Below are positions 21,350 through 29,670 of a DNA stretch of 33,047 nucleotides, piece after piece. This stretch comes from a virus. Both the position numbers and the translations under genes were made by a program. Each line of letters opens with the position of its first letter. The first letter of the stretch is position 1. Under the pieces are notes generated by a model. The model was not told the DNA's origin. It saw only the letters and a list, made by a program, of their open reading frames with translations, and did not search any database. Location: IMG/VR virus record IMGVR_UViG_3300034044_000061, positions 1-33,047 of that record; one strand, given 5' to 3'.

Positions 21350-21793
21350 ATGAAAAATAATGGCAAGAACAGTGAGAACATCTTTGAAGCTTATTGGGGG
21401 AGACTACCAACTTTTGCAGATGTTTATAGGTTTGAAGACTATGCAGATGCTAATTTTAAAGCTTCAGGAAGAACTCGGAAGATAGTCGCTGCAAAACCAT
21501 CAGACTATATAATCACTATTTTAGGGCGAACTTTTTATGCAGAAGTAAAAAGCATTGCTAGTGGCAGTCGCTTCAACTTCTCGAATATAAAGGCTTCTCA
21601 ATGGCGTTCAGCAACCAAAGTTTCAAAAGCCTCAGGGGAATATTTCTTTTTTATTCATTTTCTAACTTCTGACCGCTGGTATAAAGTCCCTGCACAGGCT
21701 ATACTACGGGCAGAAAAAAAATCTTTATTAGAAAAAGATTTGTTAAAATACTACTGGGAACCAAGACAAACCAGCACTAAAACTAAAAACTAG
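21350..21793 (+). CDS. PD-(D/E)XK nuclease, Holliday-junction-resolvase-like
   Basis: A 147-residue protein with the PSDYIITILGRTFYAEVKSI core (residues about 50-69), where D followed by EVK fits the PD-(D/E)XK motif, and the following NFSNIKASQWRSATKVS and YFFFIHFLTSDRWYKVPAQAI elements resemble RecU-type resolvases (FNLxxI...HQ...; IV.F....YYV). It would resolve or nick branched recombination intermediates. Start at 21350 with GGAAATCGACGATG. Immediately upstream of the Mre11/Rad50 pair, so a recombination module is likely. Confidence 0.75.
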   Translation: MKNNGKNSENIFEAYWGRLPTFADVYRFEDYADANFKASGRTRKIVAAKPSDYIITILGRTFYAEVKSIASGSRFNFSNIKASQWRSATKVSKASGEYFFFIHFLTSDRWYKVPAQAILRAEKKSLLEKDLLKYYWEPRQTSTKTKN

Positions 21794-21801
21794 GAACGAC
21801 G

Positions 21802-22818
21802 ATGACAATATTAGAAAACGCAAACATCTCATTTATGGGTGATCCTCATTTAGGAAGAAAATTCACCTCAGGTGTGTCCCCAATTCGACGTGGTGAACGC
21901 GAAAACTTTGTTCACAACGAATTCAGAAATCAGTTGCTCAAACCAAAATCAGGCACAAAGTTACATATTTGTGTTGGGGATTTATTTGATAAATTTAGAG
22001 TCCCAGAAGAAATAATCTTATTTGCCTTTTTCAGTTATAAAGAAGCTGCTGAGCGTAATCCAAATATTAAATACGTAGTTTTGCGTGGGAATCACGATGC
22101 CTCAAGAGACACTGAATTAGTGTCTTCATTTGAATTGTTTGAGCAGTTATGTCGTGGAATCCCAAATGTCTCAGTAGTTAGTGAATTTCCTGAGTGGTTT
22201 ACTGTTGATGATACTGAGGTTCTAATTTGCCCTTGGCATCCTTACAAAACAGCCGAAGAAATCGTAGACTGTGGTTTGCATCTAACCAAAGAAAAGAAAC
22301 AAGACTATATAGCGGTAGGACATTGGGACATTAAAGACTTTGGTTTAATTTCTGGGGAGTCAAACACAAACATGATCCCTTATGAATTATTAAAAGACGC
22401 CAAACTTATAGTTTCAGGTCACTATCATAATAAAACAGAGTTTGAGTCAGAGTTCAAAACGCCTGTTATCATCACAGGTAGTCTGCAACCATATTCCCAT
22501 TCAGAAGACTCAGAAGAACTATGGTATGTGACTAGAACAAAAGACCAAGTTCTAGACCAACTAGATAAAAAACCCGATACTTACCATTTGAAGAACTTAC
22601 GCGTAATGTTAACTCAAGGTGATGTGTTTGATACCGAAGTAGATTGTTTATCTCTTACGGTCGGTAAAATAAAAACAGAACAACAACAAGTAGACCTTAA
22701 CATAGACATTGATGGTTTTGACCTAAAGAGCATTTTCTTTCAAACATTGACTGAAAATGGTGTAAGCCAAGAACTTACCTCAAACCTTTGGGAAACCACT
22801 CAGGGAGCCACTGAATAA
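21802..22818 (+). CDS. Mre11/SbcD-like metallophosphoesterase nuclease
   Basis: A calcineurin-like nuclease subunit of 338 residues. Visible metal ligands: GDPHLG (D14, H16), VGDLFDKF (about 53-60), RGNHD (about 95-99), GHWD (about 173), SGHYHN (about 205-210). This is the T4 gp47 / SbcD / Mre11 set. It processes DNA ends together with the Rad50-like protein encoded next, whose start shares the last base of this gene's stop (TAATG). GGAACGACGATG gives the start. Confidence 0.9.
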   Translation: MTILENANISFMGDPHLGRKFTSGVSPIRRGERENFVHNEFRNQLLKPKSGTKLHICVGDLFDKFRVPEEIILFAFFSYKEAAERNPNIKYVVLRGNHDASRDTELVSSFELFEQLCRGIPNVSVVSEFPEWFTVDDTEVLICPWHPYKTAEEIVDCGLHLTKEKKQDYIAVGHWDIKDFGLISGESNTNMIPYELLKDAKLIVSGHYHNKTEFESEFKTPVIITGSLQPYSHSEDSEELWYVTRTKDQVLDQLDKKPDTYHLKNLRVMLTQGDVFDTEVDCLSLTVGKIKTEQQQVDLNIDIDGFDLKSIFFQTLTENGVSQELTSNLWETTQGATE

Positions 22819-24842
22819 TGATTTCTTATTTACAATATGATATTACTTTTGCCAACCTAAAAACGCTAAGCCAAGAGCTTAATTTTGAAGCTGGTTCTAC
22901 CCTTATCACAGGAAAGAACGGTAAAGGTAAATCAATGACTTTTGAGATGATAGCTTATGCCCTGTTTGGGGCTAGTGCCTTGCGCGGAGTAGCAACTGAC
23001 TACAAAAGTATTGAACTCGAACTAGTAGTAGCTATAAAGGATAAAATCTACAACATTAAACGCACCAAAACTAAAGCCGCAGTATTTCTTAATGACGAAC
23101 AGATTGTTTCAGGGGCTAAACCAGTAAACACATGGGTCATTAGAACTTTAGGTTATAATTTTGATGTCTTCAAAATTGCTCATTGGTGTGCCCAAGGTGA
23201 TATTCAAGCTTTAGCTAATATGCGTCCAACCGAGCGCAAGGCTATGATCGATTCTGTAGCTGGGTTAACACAAATGGACAGCTTAATGGATAGTTTGAAA
23301 ATAACACTTAGAGAACAAAAAGCAGCTATTGAACAACAAGAATCTTTGATACAAGCTCCTAAAGAACCTTTAAAACCAGAACTAGCAAGCGAGTCTAAGA
23401 TAACACTTGCCTTAAAAGGTTTAGATGTTGAAGCTGAAAAACTAGCTAAAGCAACAGCCATTAGGCTACCCGTTGAACCTGTAGCACCAATAAAGCCTAC
23501 AGAGATTTTGCTCCCTGAGAAACCTGAAAAAGCTGAGCTTGTTCAAGAAGCCCCAAAACCCCCAGCAATTCCTGATTGGGTTGAGGGAGATTTTGAAACC
23601 TTTTTCAAAACTTTAGCGCTAAATTTACAGCAAAATGCCCCGCTATTTAATAACTGGGTAAATGCTCAAAATAAATATCAACCTGAGGTAAAACTTCCTA
23701 ACGACTACAAAACACAGGAAGCAATAGTGGCTGCGTGGGATAACTATGCCTTGCGCCAGAAACTAGACCGATTAGAATCTGGTGAGTTGATTAACTGCCC
23801 ACATTGCAAAAAAGGTTTTCATTTGGAGCATGATGAAATAGATACCTTACGAGCAATGAAGTTACCTAAGAAAGCACCAAAGCTAACAGTTCAAGAATGG
23901 TTAGCCATTGAAAAACAGCTTAACTTAAATGCTGAATATTTAACCTTAGATGAACAGATTCGAGAATTAAACCTAGTTGAGAACAAACGTAGATTTAACG
24001 AATTGAGCGACTTACGTGTTAAGTTACAGCAATATAAACAAGATCTAGCCCGTTACACTGAGTTGGTTACTAAGGCAGAAAATCGTTATGTTGCTCAAGT
24101 AAAAGCTTGGGAAGTTAACTGTGCTACGCTAGATAGTCAACGGGAACAATTAATGCAGCAATACCATATTGCTACAGCAAGATACTTAGACGCCAAAGAA
24201 CATTATATGGAAGACCTTACTACATATAATGAAGCTCAAGAAACCTTGAAAAGATTAATTGAAGATTATGGTGCCGATATACAAACAGCGCTTAATAATC
24301 GTCGTTCTGAGCTAAATCAACAATTATCGCAGTGGCGTGTGTATGACCGAGAACTTGATATTTACACTCAACAAGTAAAAAGTTTTGCTGAGCATCAGCG
24401 TGTGATTGATAAACAAAAAGCCTTTTACGATGAACACTTAAAGGCTAGAGCCGCAGTTAAAGAGGTTAAAGATAAAGTTCAAAACTTCTTAATTCCGTCA
24501 CTAAATAAAGTAGCTAGTTACTTGATGTATGAAATGACGGGTGGTTTAAATCAACGCGTAGAAATACAACCAGACTTTGAAGTTACCGTAGACAGTCAAC
24601 CATTAAGAACCTTAAATGGTTCAAGCAAAGATATAGCTAATTTAGCTTTACGTATTGGTTTGGGTAGAATTTTAACTCATAAGGTACTTCCTGTTATGAT
24701 GTTAGATGAAATAGACTCCGCTATGGATGAAGAAAGAGCTAATTATACTTGGGGTTGTATCCAAAAAATAACACCTCAAGTTGGTCAAGTACTTCAAGCT
24801 TCACACAAGGAGTTAGAGGCTGAAAGTCGCGTAGAGATTTAA
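22818..24842 (+). CDS. Rad50/SbcC-like SMC-type ATPase
   Basis: An SMC-family ATPase of 674 residues. N-terminal Walker A GKNGKGKS (about 33-40), two coiled-coil arms, and a zinc-hook-like CPHC (about 327-330) at the apex with short flanking coils, then GSSKDIANLALRIGLGR (signature motif, about 601-617) and Walker B MLDEIDSAMDEE (about 628-639). It is shorter than E. coli SbcC but like T4 gp46. With the Mre11-like partner it forms the end-processing complex used in phage recombination-dependent replication. The two genes are translationally coupled. Confidence 0.9.
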   Translation: MISYLQYDITFANLKTLSQELNFEAGSTLITGKNGKGKSMTFEMIAYALFGASALRGVATDYKSIELELVVAIKDKIYNIKRTKTKAAVFLNDEQIVSGAKPVNTWVIRTLGYNFDVFKIAHWCAQGDIQALANMRPTERKAMIDSVAGLTQMDSLMDSLKITLREQKAAIEQQESLIQAPKEPLKPELASESKITLALKGLDVEAEKLAKATAIRLPVEPVAPIKPTEILLPEKPEKAELVQEAPKPPAIPDWVEGDFETFFKTLALNLQQNAPLFNNWVNAQNKYQPEVKLPNDYKTQEAIVAAWDNYALRQKLDRLESGELINCPHCKKGFHLEHDEIDTLRAMKLPKKAPKLTVQEWLAIEKQLNLNAEYLTLDEQIRELNLVENKRRFNELSDLRVKLQQYKQDLARYTELVTKAENRYVAQVKAWEVNCATLDSQREQLMQQYHIATARYLDAKEHYMEDLTTYNEAQETLKRLIEDYGADIQTALNNRRSELNQQLSQWRVYDRELDIYTQQVKSFAEHQRVIDKQKAFYDEHLKARAAVKEVKDKVQNFLIPSLNKVASYLMYEMTGGLNQRVEIQPDFEVTVDSQPLRTLNGSSKDIANLALRIGLGRILTHKVLPVMMLDEIDSAMDEERANYTWGCIQKITPQVGQVLQASHKELEAESRVEI

Positions 24843-24862
24843 ATAACAATTAGGAATCGACG

Positions 24863-25084
24863 ATGGTATTAAAAAGCTACATGGTTCAATGTACAGTTGA
24901 GTTGTTAAACGAAGCTGATGAACAAGGTAACAGTATCAAGCGAACAAAAATCACCTGTGGCAAATGTGGTAAACGTATTTGTGCCAAAGGACACTCTCCC
25001 CAAGTCAAAAAGTGTATATTAAAAGCTTTTAATAAGCGCTGCCCTAAAGGAGAGAGAAACTATTATATAAGAGAACGTGAGTAA
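24863..25084 (+). CDS. Small zinc-finger protein (73 aa)
   Basis: A 73-residue basic protein with CGKCGKRIC (residues about 32-40, CxxC-x4-C) and two further cysteines downstream (VKKC, NKRC), enough for a treble-clef or zinc ribbon, and a Lys/Arg-rich body that could bind DNA. Its start at 24863 carries GGAATCGACGATG. It precedes the excisionase gene and might regulate integration or late transcription; no family is assigned. Confidence 0.6.
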   Translation: MVLKSYMVQCTVELLNEADEQGNSIKRTKITCGKCGKRICAKGHSPQVKKCILKAFNKRCPKGERNYYIRERE

Positions 25085-25099
25085 AATTAGGAATCGACG

Positions 25100-25384
25100 A
25101 TGACAAATGAAAACCAAGAGTTAACTGCGGTTGATAATGCAGCCGCCAACTTATTATTAACATCACCAATGCTAGCCTTAGCTGGGTCAATTAAAGCGTT
25201 ACCATTGCCAGTTTACTGTCAGACGTTTTTAGAAACAGAGGGGGCAGTAAAAAAACGTTTAGCTAAAGGAGTTTGGGTACATGGTGTTCATGCAAGTGTA
25301 CCTAATGGTGGTAAACGTTTGTGGATCAATTTAGAGGCTGTAAGTAAATGGGCGCTGGAAAACTCCCAAGAGGATTATATTTAA
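25100..25384 (+). CDS. Excisionase-like (Xis) protein
   Basis: A 94-residue protein located directly upstream of and overlapping the integrase (37 nt), as Xis genes usually do. The C-terminal half VKKRLAKGVWVHGVHASVPNGGKRLWINLEAVSKWALE fits the winged-helix excisionase layout: a helix followed by W-x-x-G, a beta hairpin, and a final W-helix (DUF1233-type). It would bend attP/attL/attR DNA to direct excision. Start with GGAATCGACGATG. Confidence 0.7.
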   Translation: MTNENQELTAVDNAAANLLLTSPMLALAGSIKALPLPVYCQTFLETEGAVKKRLAKGVWVHGVHASVPNGGKRLWINLEAVSKWALENSQEDYI

Positions 25385-26508
25385 GAGGTGAAACCTTGTG
25401 GATTCGTTTTAGTTATCGTGGTGTAAAATGCTACGAATCCACGAGAATCATTAACCCGACCAAAGCTCAGATTAAATATACAGCCAACCGCTTAGCTGAG
25501 ATACAACGTAAGATATACGAAAATATCTTTAGCTATGCGGAGTATTTCCCAGATAGTAAAAAGACACTTATTTTTGGCAACACGCCTAAATCACCCACCG
25601 TTGGCTATTACCTAGATAAATTCTATGAAAATGCTAGAAAGCGAGGTTTAGCTAAATCAACATTGCTCCCCCACCAAAGTAAAATTAACTCGTTCAAACA
25701 CTGGAAAACACTCCCTGTAAAACAGTTAACAACAAGCCATATTCAAACTTACATATCAACAAACAGTCACCTAACAACTGCTACATTGCGTGGTAGATTT
25801 TCAGTGCTTTCTTTAGCCCTAGATGAAGCCGTCTTAGATGGAATTATAGTTCAGAATCCAGCACGAGTTGTTAGTTTAGGAAACTACCTAAGAAAGGCTG
25901 ATAAAGTTGATAGAAATTTAATAAACGAAGACGTAAAACCATTTAGTAAACAAGAACAAGAAGCTATCTTAAATTCCGCTTCAACTAATATGAAATACTA
26001 CAACCTGATTAGTTTTCTATTTGAAACGGGTGTTAGAAGTTCAGAAGCTTGTGGGCTTCTCTGGTCGGATATAACAAAAAGCACAATTCATATTCGAGGG
26101 GCTAGGGTTTTAGGTGAAGACAAGAAAACCAAAACAGCCAGTGGTGCTAGACGAATCCCTATTTCAGATGCTTGTCGTTTAGCATTAGAAAACCAAGTAA
26201 TGATTTCTGGTTCACTACCAGATAAATATGTTTTTATAAATCGTGATAAACGACCAATCATCTTTGCAACCTTTAGAGAATCTTTTTGGAAGAATTGCCT
26301 TAAACGAGCCAATGTTGAATATCGCTACCCATACCAAACAAGACACACGTTCGCGTCACGATTAATTTCTCAAGGTATTAATCTTTGGAAGCTAACAAAA
26401 TTAATGGGGCATACTTCGCCAAAAATGCTTTATGAACATTATGGATATTACATCGAGGAATATGAAATTACCCACGGCAAAAACGAGGACGAGGATTCAT
26501 TTTTGTAG
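25348..26508 (+). CDS. int: Phage tyrosine recombinase (integrase)
   Basis: A 386-residue tyrosine recombinase. N-terminal arm-binding domain of the DUF3596/Arm-DNA-bind type (PRGLYLRGETLWIRFSYRG near residues 6-24), a core SAM-like domain (about 80-170), and catalytic domain with the first Arg in GVRSSEACGL (about 228-237), Lys in the SGARRIP strand, box II YQTRHTFASRL (first His of HxxR is replaced by Tyr, as in relatives of this subfamily), LMGHTSPKMLYEHYGYY with the nucleophile Tyr near 370. The extra alpha-helical I2 segment of integron IntI is absent, so this is not an integron integrase. The start overlaps Xis; GAGG lies upstream. Confidence 0.9.
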   Translation: MGAGKLPRGLYLRGETLWIRFSYRGVKCYESTRIINPTKAQIKYTANRLAEIQRKIYENIFSYAEYFPDSKKTLIFGNTPKSPTVGYYLDKFYENARKRGLAKSTLLPHQSKINSFKHWKTLPVKQLTTSHIQTYISTNSHLTTATLRGRFSVLSLALDEAVLDGIIVQNPARVVSLGNYLRKADKVDRNLINEDVKPFSKQEQEAILNSASTNMKYYNLISFLFETGVRSSEACGLLWSDITKSTIHIRGARVLGEDKKTKTASGARRIPISDACRLALENQVMISGSLPDKYVFINRDKRPIIFATFRESFWKNCLKRANVEYRYPYQTRHTFASRLISQGINLWKLTKLMGHTSPKMLYEHYGYYIEEYEITHGKNEDEDSFL

Positions 26509-26863
26509 TCAAAAGAATACAAAAAGAATACATTGAATTTTCGAGAGCTTTAAAAACTCAGAAAAAACACTAACTTAGAAGAAAACCTGCTTGCCTTGAT
26601 ATAACAAGACTCTTAATCCAGAGTCATCTCTGAGGGGCTTTATAGCTTTCATAAATCAATCAGTTATGGGGATAACTGTCCTAGTTAGTGCCTGAATAGT
26701 GCCTAAAAAAGAATACAATTTGGGGACAATTCAGTAAAAAAGCATACAAAAAGAATACAATTTGAATACAGTTAGTATGCAACCGAAAAATCAAAATAAC
26801 ACATCAGACCAGTAAAAAAAAGCCCCGTGGGTACGGGGCAAAAACCACAGGAGTGGCAGGGAG
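26509..26863. other. attP-like intergenic region with Int arm-type repeats
   Basis: 355 nt without an ORF between int and the lysis operon. AAAAAGAATACAATTTG occurs twice (26706-26722, 26748-26764), and related copies are AAAAAGAATACA at 26521-26532, AAAAGAATACA at 26511-26521, and AAAAAGCATACA at 26737-26748. These flank a 170-nt core candidate holding three small inverted repeats (CTTG-N6-CAAG; GACTCT-TAATCC-AGAGTC at 26608-26625; AGTTAT-GGGG-ATAACT near 26661) and a TAGTGCCT direct repeat. Repeats of this kind suit arm sites of a phage integrase on both sides of an attP core; the core itself cannot be defined without the host junctions. GACTCTTAATCC resembles part of a tRNA anticodon loop, but the stem does not fit. 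Confidence 0.6.
26814..26839 (-). terminator. Terminator of the lysis operon
   Basis: Read on the minus strand, GCCCCGT-ACCC-ACGGGGC is followed by eight T (complement of the A-run 26814-26821). It ends the transcript that runs from 30173 through the holin gene. Confidence 0.85.
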
Positions 26864-27382
26864 CTATAATTTGGTTAACGTGGCTCTATTTCTATCGCTA
26901 TTTTCTCTAGTTGTTCCATACCAATAGTGCATAGAACCAGCCCATTCTCGAATAATAATACCTAATAGTAGTTCTAGAATGGTTTTTGAATCATCGGGGA
27001 TATGTACAAAAAGAAGCGCGGCAATAATTAATCCTACAAATGCTGACAAACCCAAACACAGGATTGCTGGCATTTTAGAATCTTTGTTTTGGAGTCTAGC
27101 ATTACTTCTATCTTGAACCTCTAGTTTAAAAACATCTATATCAAGTGCTTGCATCTTAACGTTGTAATCATTATCAAGCTGTTTCAACTGAGCCATACGT
27201 TCAGGGGATAAGTTAGCCATGACTTTTGATAACTTAACTTCATCAGGTAACTTAGAATCGCGTTCGTCATCAGTAAGAAAATTATCAACAAGGAATTGAA
27301 CTGCGGAACCAATAAGGGGTGTTCCAGCGGTGGTTGCTAAAGCTGGGGCTACAGCCCCAATGATTTGTTTCCAGTCTGCCAT
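26864..27382 (-). CDS. Holin, GTA_holin_3TM family
   Basis: A 172-residue membrane protein with a hydrophobic N-terminal segment (IIGAVAPALATTAGTPLIGSA), a second span (ILCLGLSAFVGLIIAALLFV, about 107-126) and a third (ILELLLGIIIREWAGSMHYWYG). The layout and the DSKxPA-x-LxxG loop fit the 3TM holin of gene transfer agents and phages, which lets endolysin reach the cell wall. It is the last gene of the lysis operon; its start carries AGGTTATCGACGATG. The cluster of charge in residues 60-100 (SPERMAQLKQLDNDYNVKMQ) is a cytoplasmic coil. Confidence 0.8.
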   Translation of the reverse strand: MADWKQIIGAVAPALATTAGTPLIGSAVQFLVDNFLTDDERDSKLPDEVKLSKVMANLSPERMAQLKQLDNDYNVKMQALDIDVFKLEVQDRSNARLQNKDSKMPAILCLGLSAFVGLIIAALLFVHIPDDSKTILELLLGIIIREWAGSMHYWYGTTRENSDRNRATLTKL

Positions 27383-27401
27383 CGTCGATAACCTAATTTT
27401 A

Positions 27402-27959
27402 TTAAATATTGACTCGCTTCAAAAGCCAGCCATAAACGAATTGTTCGTTTTGTTTTCTTTTCTCTGCAAGTTCAATATACCTTGTACCTTGCAAACAATT
27501 CAAACCTTTTAACAAGACTTTTTCGCCTGTACCAGTCCTATAACCCAAGTAAGCATCTAAGGCATTCAGGCTCTTACTCCCCAACACACCATCAACAACT
27601 AAATCAGGAAAGAGATTCTCTTGCACGTTCATGGCGTTGAGTAATCGCTGTAACATCTTAATACTGGTTGAAACACCCATGTTTACCCCCGTATCAAATA
27701 ATTCTGCGGCAATAGGGAAGCTCAGTTCTGCAAGTTTATCGAGTTTTGGTTTAACCCAATAATCAGTTAGATATATTTGTTTAGCAACACCAAGAGGTAA
27801 GTCACGCATTTCTCCTGTGTAACCATGTTTAACAGCTATGGCTTTGGTTATTCCAAACGTAGTTTCAGAGCCTAAGTCATAAGCTTGGTTGCTATAACCA
27901 CCCTCAATTAATAGTAATTGCTCTAACATCTTAGAAACTTTTTTGCCTAAATTTAACAT
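27402..27959 (-). CDS. Endolysin, GH108-type N-acetylmuramidase
   Basis: A peptidoglycan hydrolase of 185 residues. EGGYSNQ (catalytic Glu near 19) and TTFGIT at about 32-37 fit glycoside hydrolase family 108; the C-terminal part (VVDGVLGSKSLNALDAYLG) is a PG_binding_3-like domain. No signal peptide is present, so export depends on the holin. The start at 27959 (MLNLGKK) is preferred to the upstream GTG at 28016, as TTGAGG lies 8-13 nt upstream and the extended version would overlap the previous gene with an odd Cys/Val-rich leader. Confidence 0.82.
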   Translation of the reverse strand: MLNLGKKVSKMLEQLLLIEGGYSNQAYDLGSETTFGITKAIAVKHGYTGEMRDLPLGVAKQIYLTDYWVKPKLDKLAELSFPIAAELFDTGVNMGVSTSIKMLQRLLNAMNVQENLFPDLVVDGVLGSKSLNALDAYLGYRTGTGEKVLLKGLNCLQGTRYIELAEKRKQNEQFVYGWLLKRVNI

Positions 27960-27976
27960 GTTGAAAACCTCAATAC

Positions 27977-29209
27977 TCAAAACATAAATGACCAGTTGAG
28001 TGCATACACATACCACATAGTATCATCGATATTAGATTTTGCTTGTGGGTCAGAAAAATAATTGTAGTGATTAGCTAGAACACCTTTACTTCTGTGTATC
28101 TCAAATGTAAGTGCTTGGTCATCTGTAAAGTCGTAACGAAAACCAAGCATCAAGTCTTCATTATACCTGAATTCCTTAGGATATTGGTATATTTCACCCT
28201 CTGGACGAACCGATTCCCAGTAGTCACCATGTGGTGATTCCGTATCGAAATAGAATAAGGAAATCCCCCCATACATAGTTACTCTATCCATAAGTAACTG
28301 ACTAACATAAACGTTGAAACCACTAATACCACCTTTAGCAAAAGGTGGCTGCTCAGGGGCATCCTCAGGTATAGGTGCTTTGTTAAAATCCGAACTACGC
28401 AGTGGGTTGGCGTTGCCAAGATAAAGCTCAGCTAGAAACTCAGTTCGTATACTCGCCCTGCGCACACTAGCAACCATTTGTCTAAAGTGTTTCTGCTCTA
28501 AATTATATGAATCAAAGGTATAGCCAATATCATCAATTGTTAAGGATAAATCCCAACGCCTAGTTTTTGCTTTAAGCTCAACTTGCCACTTACTGTCATA
28601 GGTTGGATAACCCTCAATCCAAGTCTCTTTTAGTAATGCTGATAAAATACTTTCAGATTCAGAGGGAGAAAAACGTGGCTCACCGTAAGTAGCTGATAGT
28701 GATAAGTTAGTAGCGAGTGCCGAAATATACCGCTTGTAACTAGCTCGTACACCAGTCATTAATGAAGCTACTCCGAGTGTCGTCGTAAACATGGTGCTTT
28801 GAATTGGAATTACTGAATATCTAGCGTAAGGATTTTGAATCCCAGAGCCTTGCAACCCCATATTGGCATCAAGCAACCCAACATCAAAACTAAAGTTTTT
28901 GCTGAACTCATAATTTAGATAAAACCAATCAAGACCTACCTTATTTTGTAGGGCTGGGCGTAAACTTGTCTGAGCCTTGAAACTGAGCCCAGAGGGATAG
29001 TTTTTTAATAGATTCACACCCAATTCAGACATTGGAGATTTAAATAAGCTTTCATGCTCGGAGTCAATGTGTGTCACCCCACCAAAAATGGTTATACGAG
29101 CACTAGTGTTATCAGTTACTTGTGTATATCTACTAGAAAAAACACTGAAACTTGCTGCAATTAATAGACACATCCAAATAAAAATTATCCTACTTGGTAG
29201 TCTTTTCAT
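27977..29209 (-). CDS. Phage-borne outer-membrane beta-barrel protein (YjbH/porin-like)
   Basis: A 410-residue protein with a signal peptide (basic KRLPSR, then FIWMCLLIAASFSVFS) and many alternating beta-strands rich in Tyr/Phe/Trp. It ends in WSFMF, the aromatic C-terminal signature recognised by the BAM machinery. The pattern fits a YjbH/porin-like barrel, though the exact family is uncertain. It overlaps the upstream periplasmic-protein gene by ATGA and lies 17 nt from the endolysin, so it is expressed with lysis proteins. Possible roles: outer-membrane disruption at lysis (no spanin is recognised here), superinfection exclusion, or receptor change in the lysogen. No experimental role can be read from sequence. 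Confidence 0.75.
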   Translation of the reverse strand: MKRLPSRIIFIWMCLLIAASFSVFSSRYTQVTDNTSARITIFGGVTHIDSEHESLFKSPMSELGVNLLKNYPSGLSFKAQTSLRPALQNKVGLDWFYLNYEFSKNFSFDVGLLDANMGLQGSGIQNPYARYSVIPIQSTMFTTTLGVASLMTGVRASYKRYISALATNLSLSATYGEPRFSPSESESILSALLKETWIEGYPTYDSKWQVELKAKTRRWDLSLTIDDIGYTFDSYNLEQKHFRQMVASVRRASIRTEFLAELYLGNANPLRSSDFNKAPIPEDAPEQPPFAKGGISGFNVYVSQLLMDRVTMYGGISLFYFDTESPHGDYWESVRPEGEIYQYPKEFRYNEDLMLGFRYDFTDDQALTFEIHRSKGVLANHYNYFSDPQAKSNIDDTMWYVYALNWSFMF

Positions 29210-29670
29210 GGGGTCACCTGTAAAAGTTTAATATCATCAGTTTCTAAGATAATGGTATTGCTTCTGACGAAGCTCAAGGCTCTAGGCTCAGAGCCAACTA
29301 CCAACAACATATCATAGGTATCATCAACGTAAATTGGTAGTTCTCCAAAAGAATCTTTTGATAGCCGCGCCAATTTACGTTTATAAATATACATAGGTAT
29401 ATTCAATTCATTTAAGAGTTCCTGTGTCGATATTGACCTTAATGGCAATAACACAAGAATAACTTTTTCACCATTATCCCAATAAGGTGTTCTCCCCATA
29501 AACAAGTCTTCGAGCTCTGCGCGTGTGACAAATTTAGTCGGGTTTTTCTTGTTCACAACAGGGTCAGCTAGACAAACTGACAACCATAAGCTGAGAACAA
29601 AAAAGAGAACAATTAACGAGATTTTTTTAAAAGTTCTACATCTTTTTGAGTTGTTCTCAGCATTTGCCAT
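29206..29670 (-). CDS. Periplasmic PstS-like substrate-binding-domain protein (short)
   Basis: A 154-residue exported protein: basic N terminus, hydrophobic segment LIVLFFVLSLWLSVCLA, then a mature domain with FVTRAELEDLFMGRTPYWDNGEKVILVLLPLRSIS. The LxxLFxGRxxxWxxGxxVxxVxxP pattern is the one seen in PstS/PBP-like domain proteins that bind phosphate-like or small anions, but the domain is only half length. It overlaps the upstream gene by 58 nt and the downstream barrel gene by 4 nt. Pairs of PBP-like and outer-membrane proteins also occur in bacterial genomes, so the two genes were probably acquired together. Confidence 0.7.
   Translation of the reverse strand: MANAENNSKRCRTFKKISLIVLFFVLSLWLSVCLADPVVNKKNPTKFVTRAELEDLFMGRTPYWDNGEKVILVLLPLRSISTQELLNELNIPMYIYKRKLARLSKDSFGELPIYVDDTYDMLLVVGSEPRALSFVRSNTIILETDDIKLLQVTP

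Noticed and set aside
25348-26508. Integron integrase (IntI) driving the attC array
   Set aside because: The protein has an Arm-DNA-bind/DUF3596 N terminus, lies beside an excisionase and attP-like repeats, and lacks the IntI-specific insert. It is a phage integrase.
26608-26625. tRNA gene or tRNA 3' end at the attP core
   Set aside because: The 12 bases resemble an anticodon loop, but the stem arms do not pair as in a tRNA and no T-arm or acceptor stem follows.
27330-27512. Plus-strand ORF opposite the holin and endolysin
   Set aside because: It is a shadow on the opposite strand of two well-supported genes, with no RBS.
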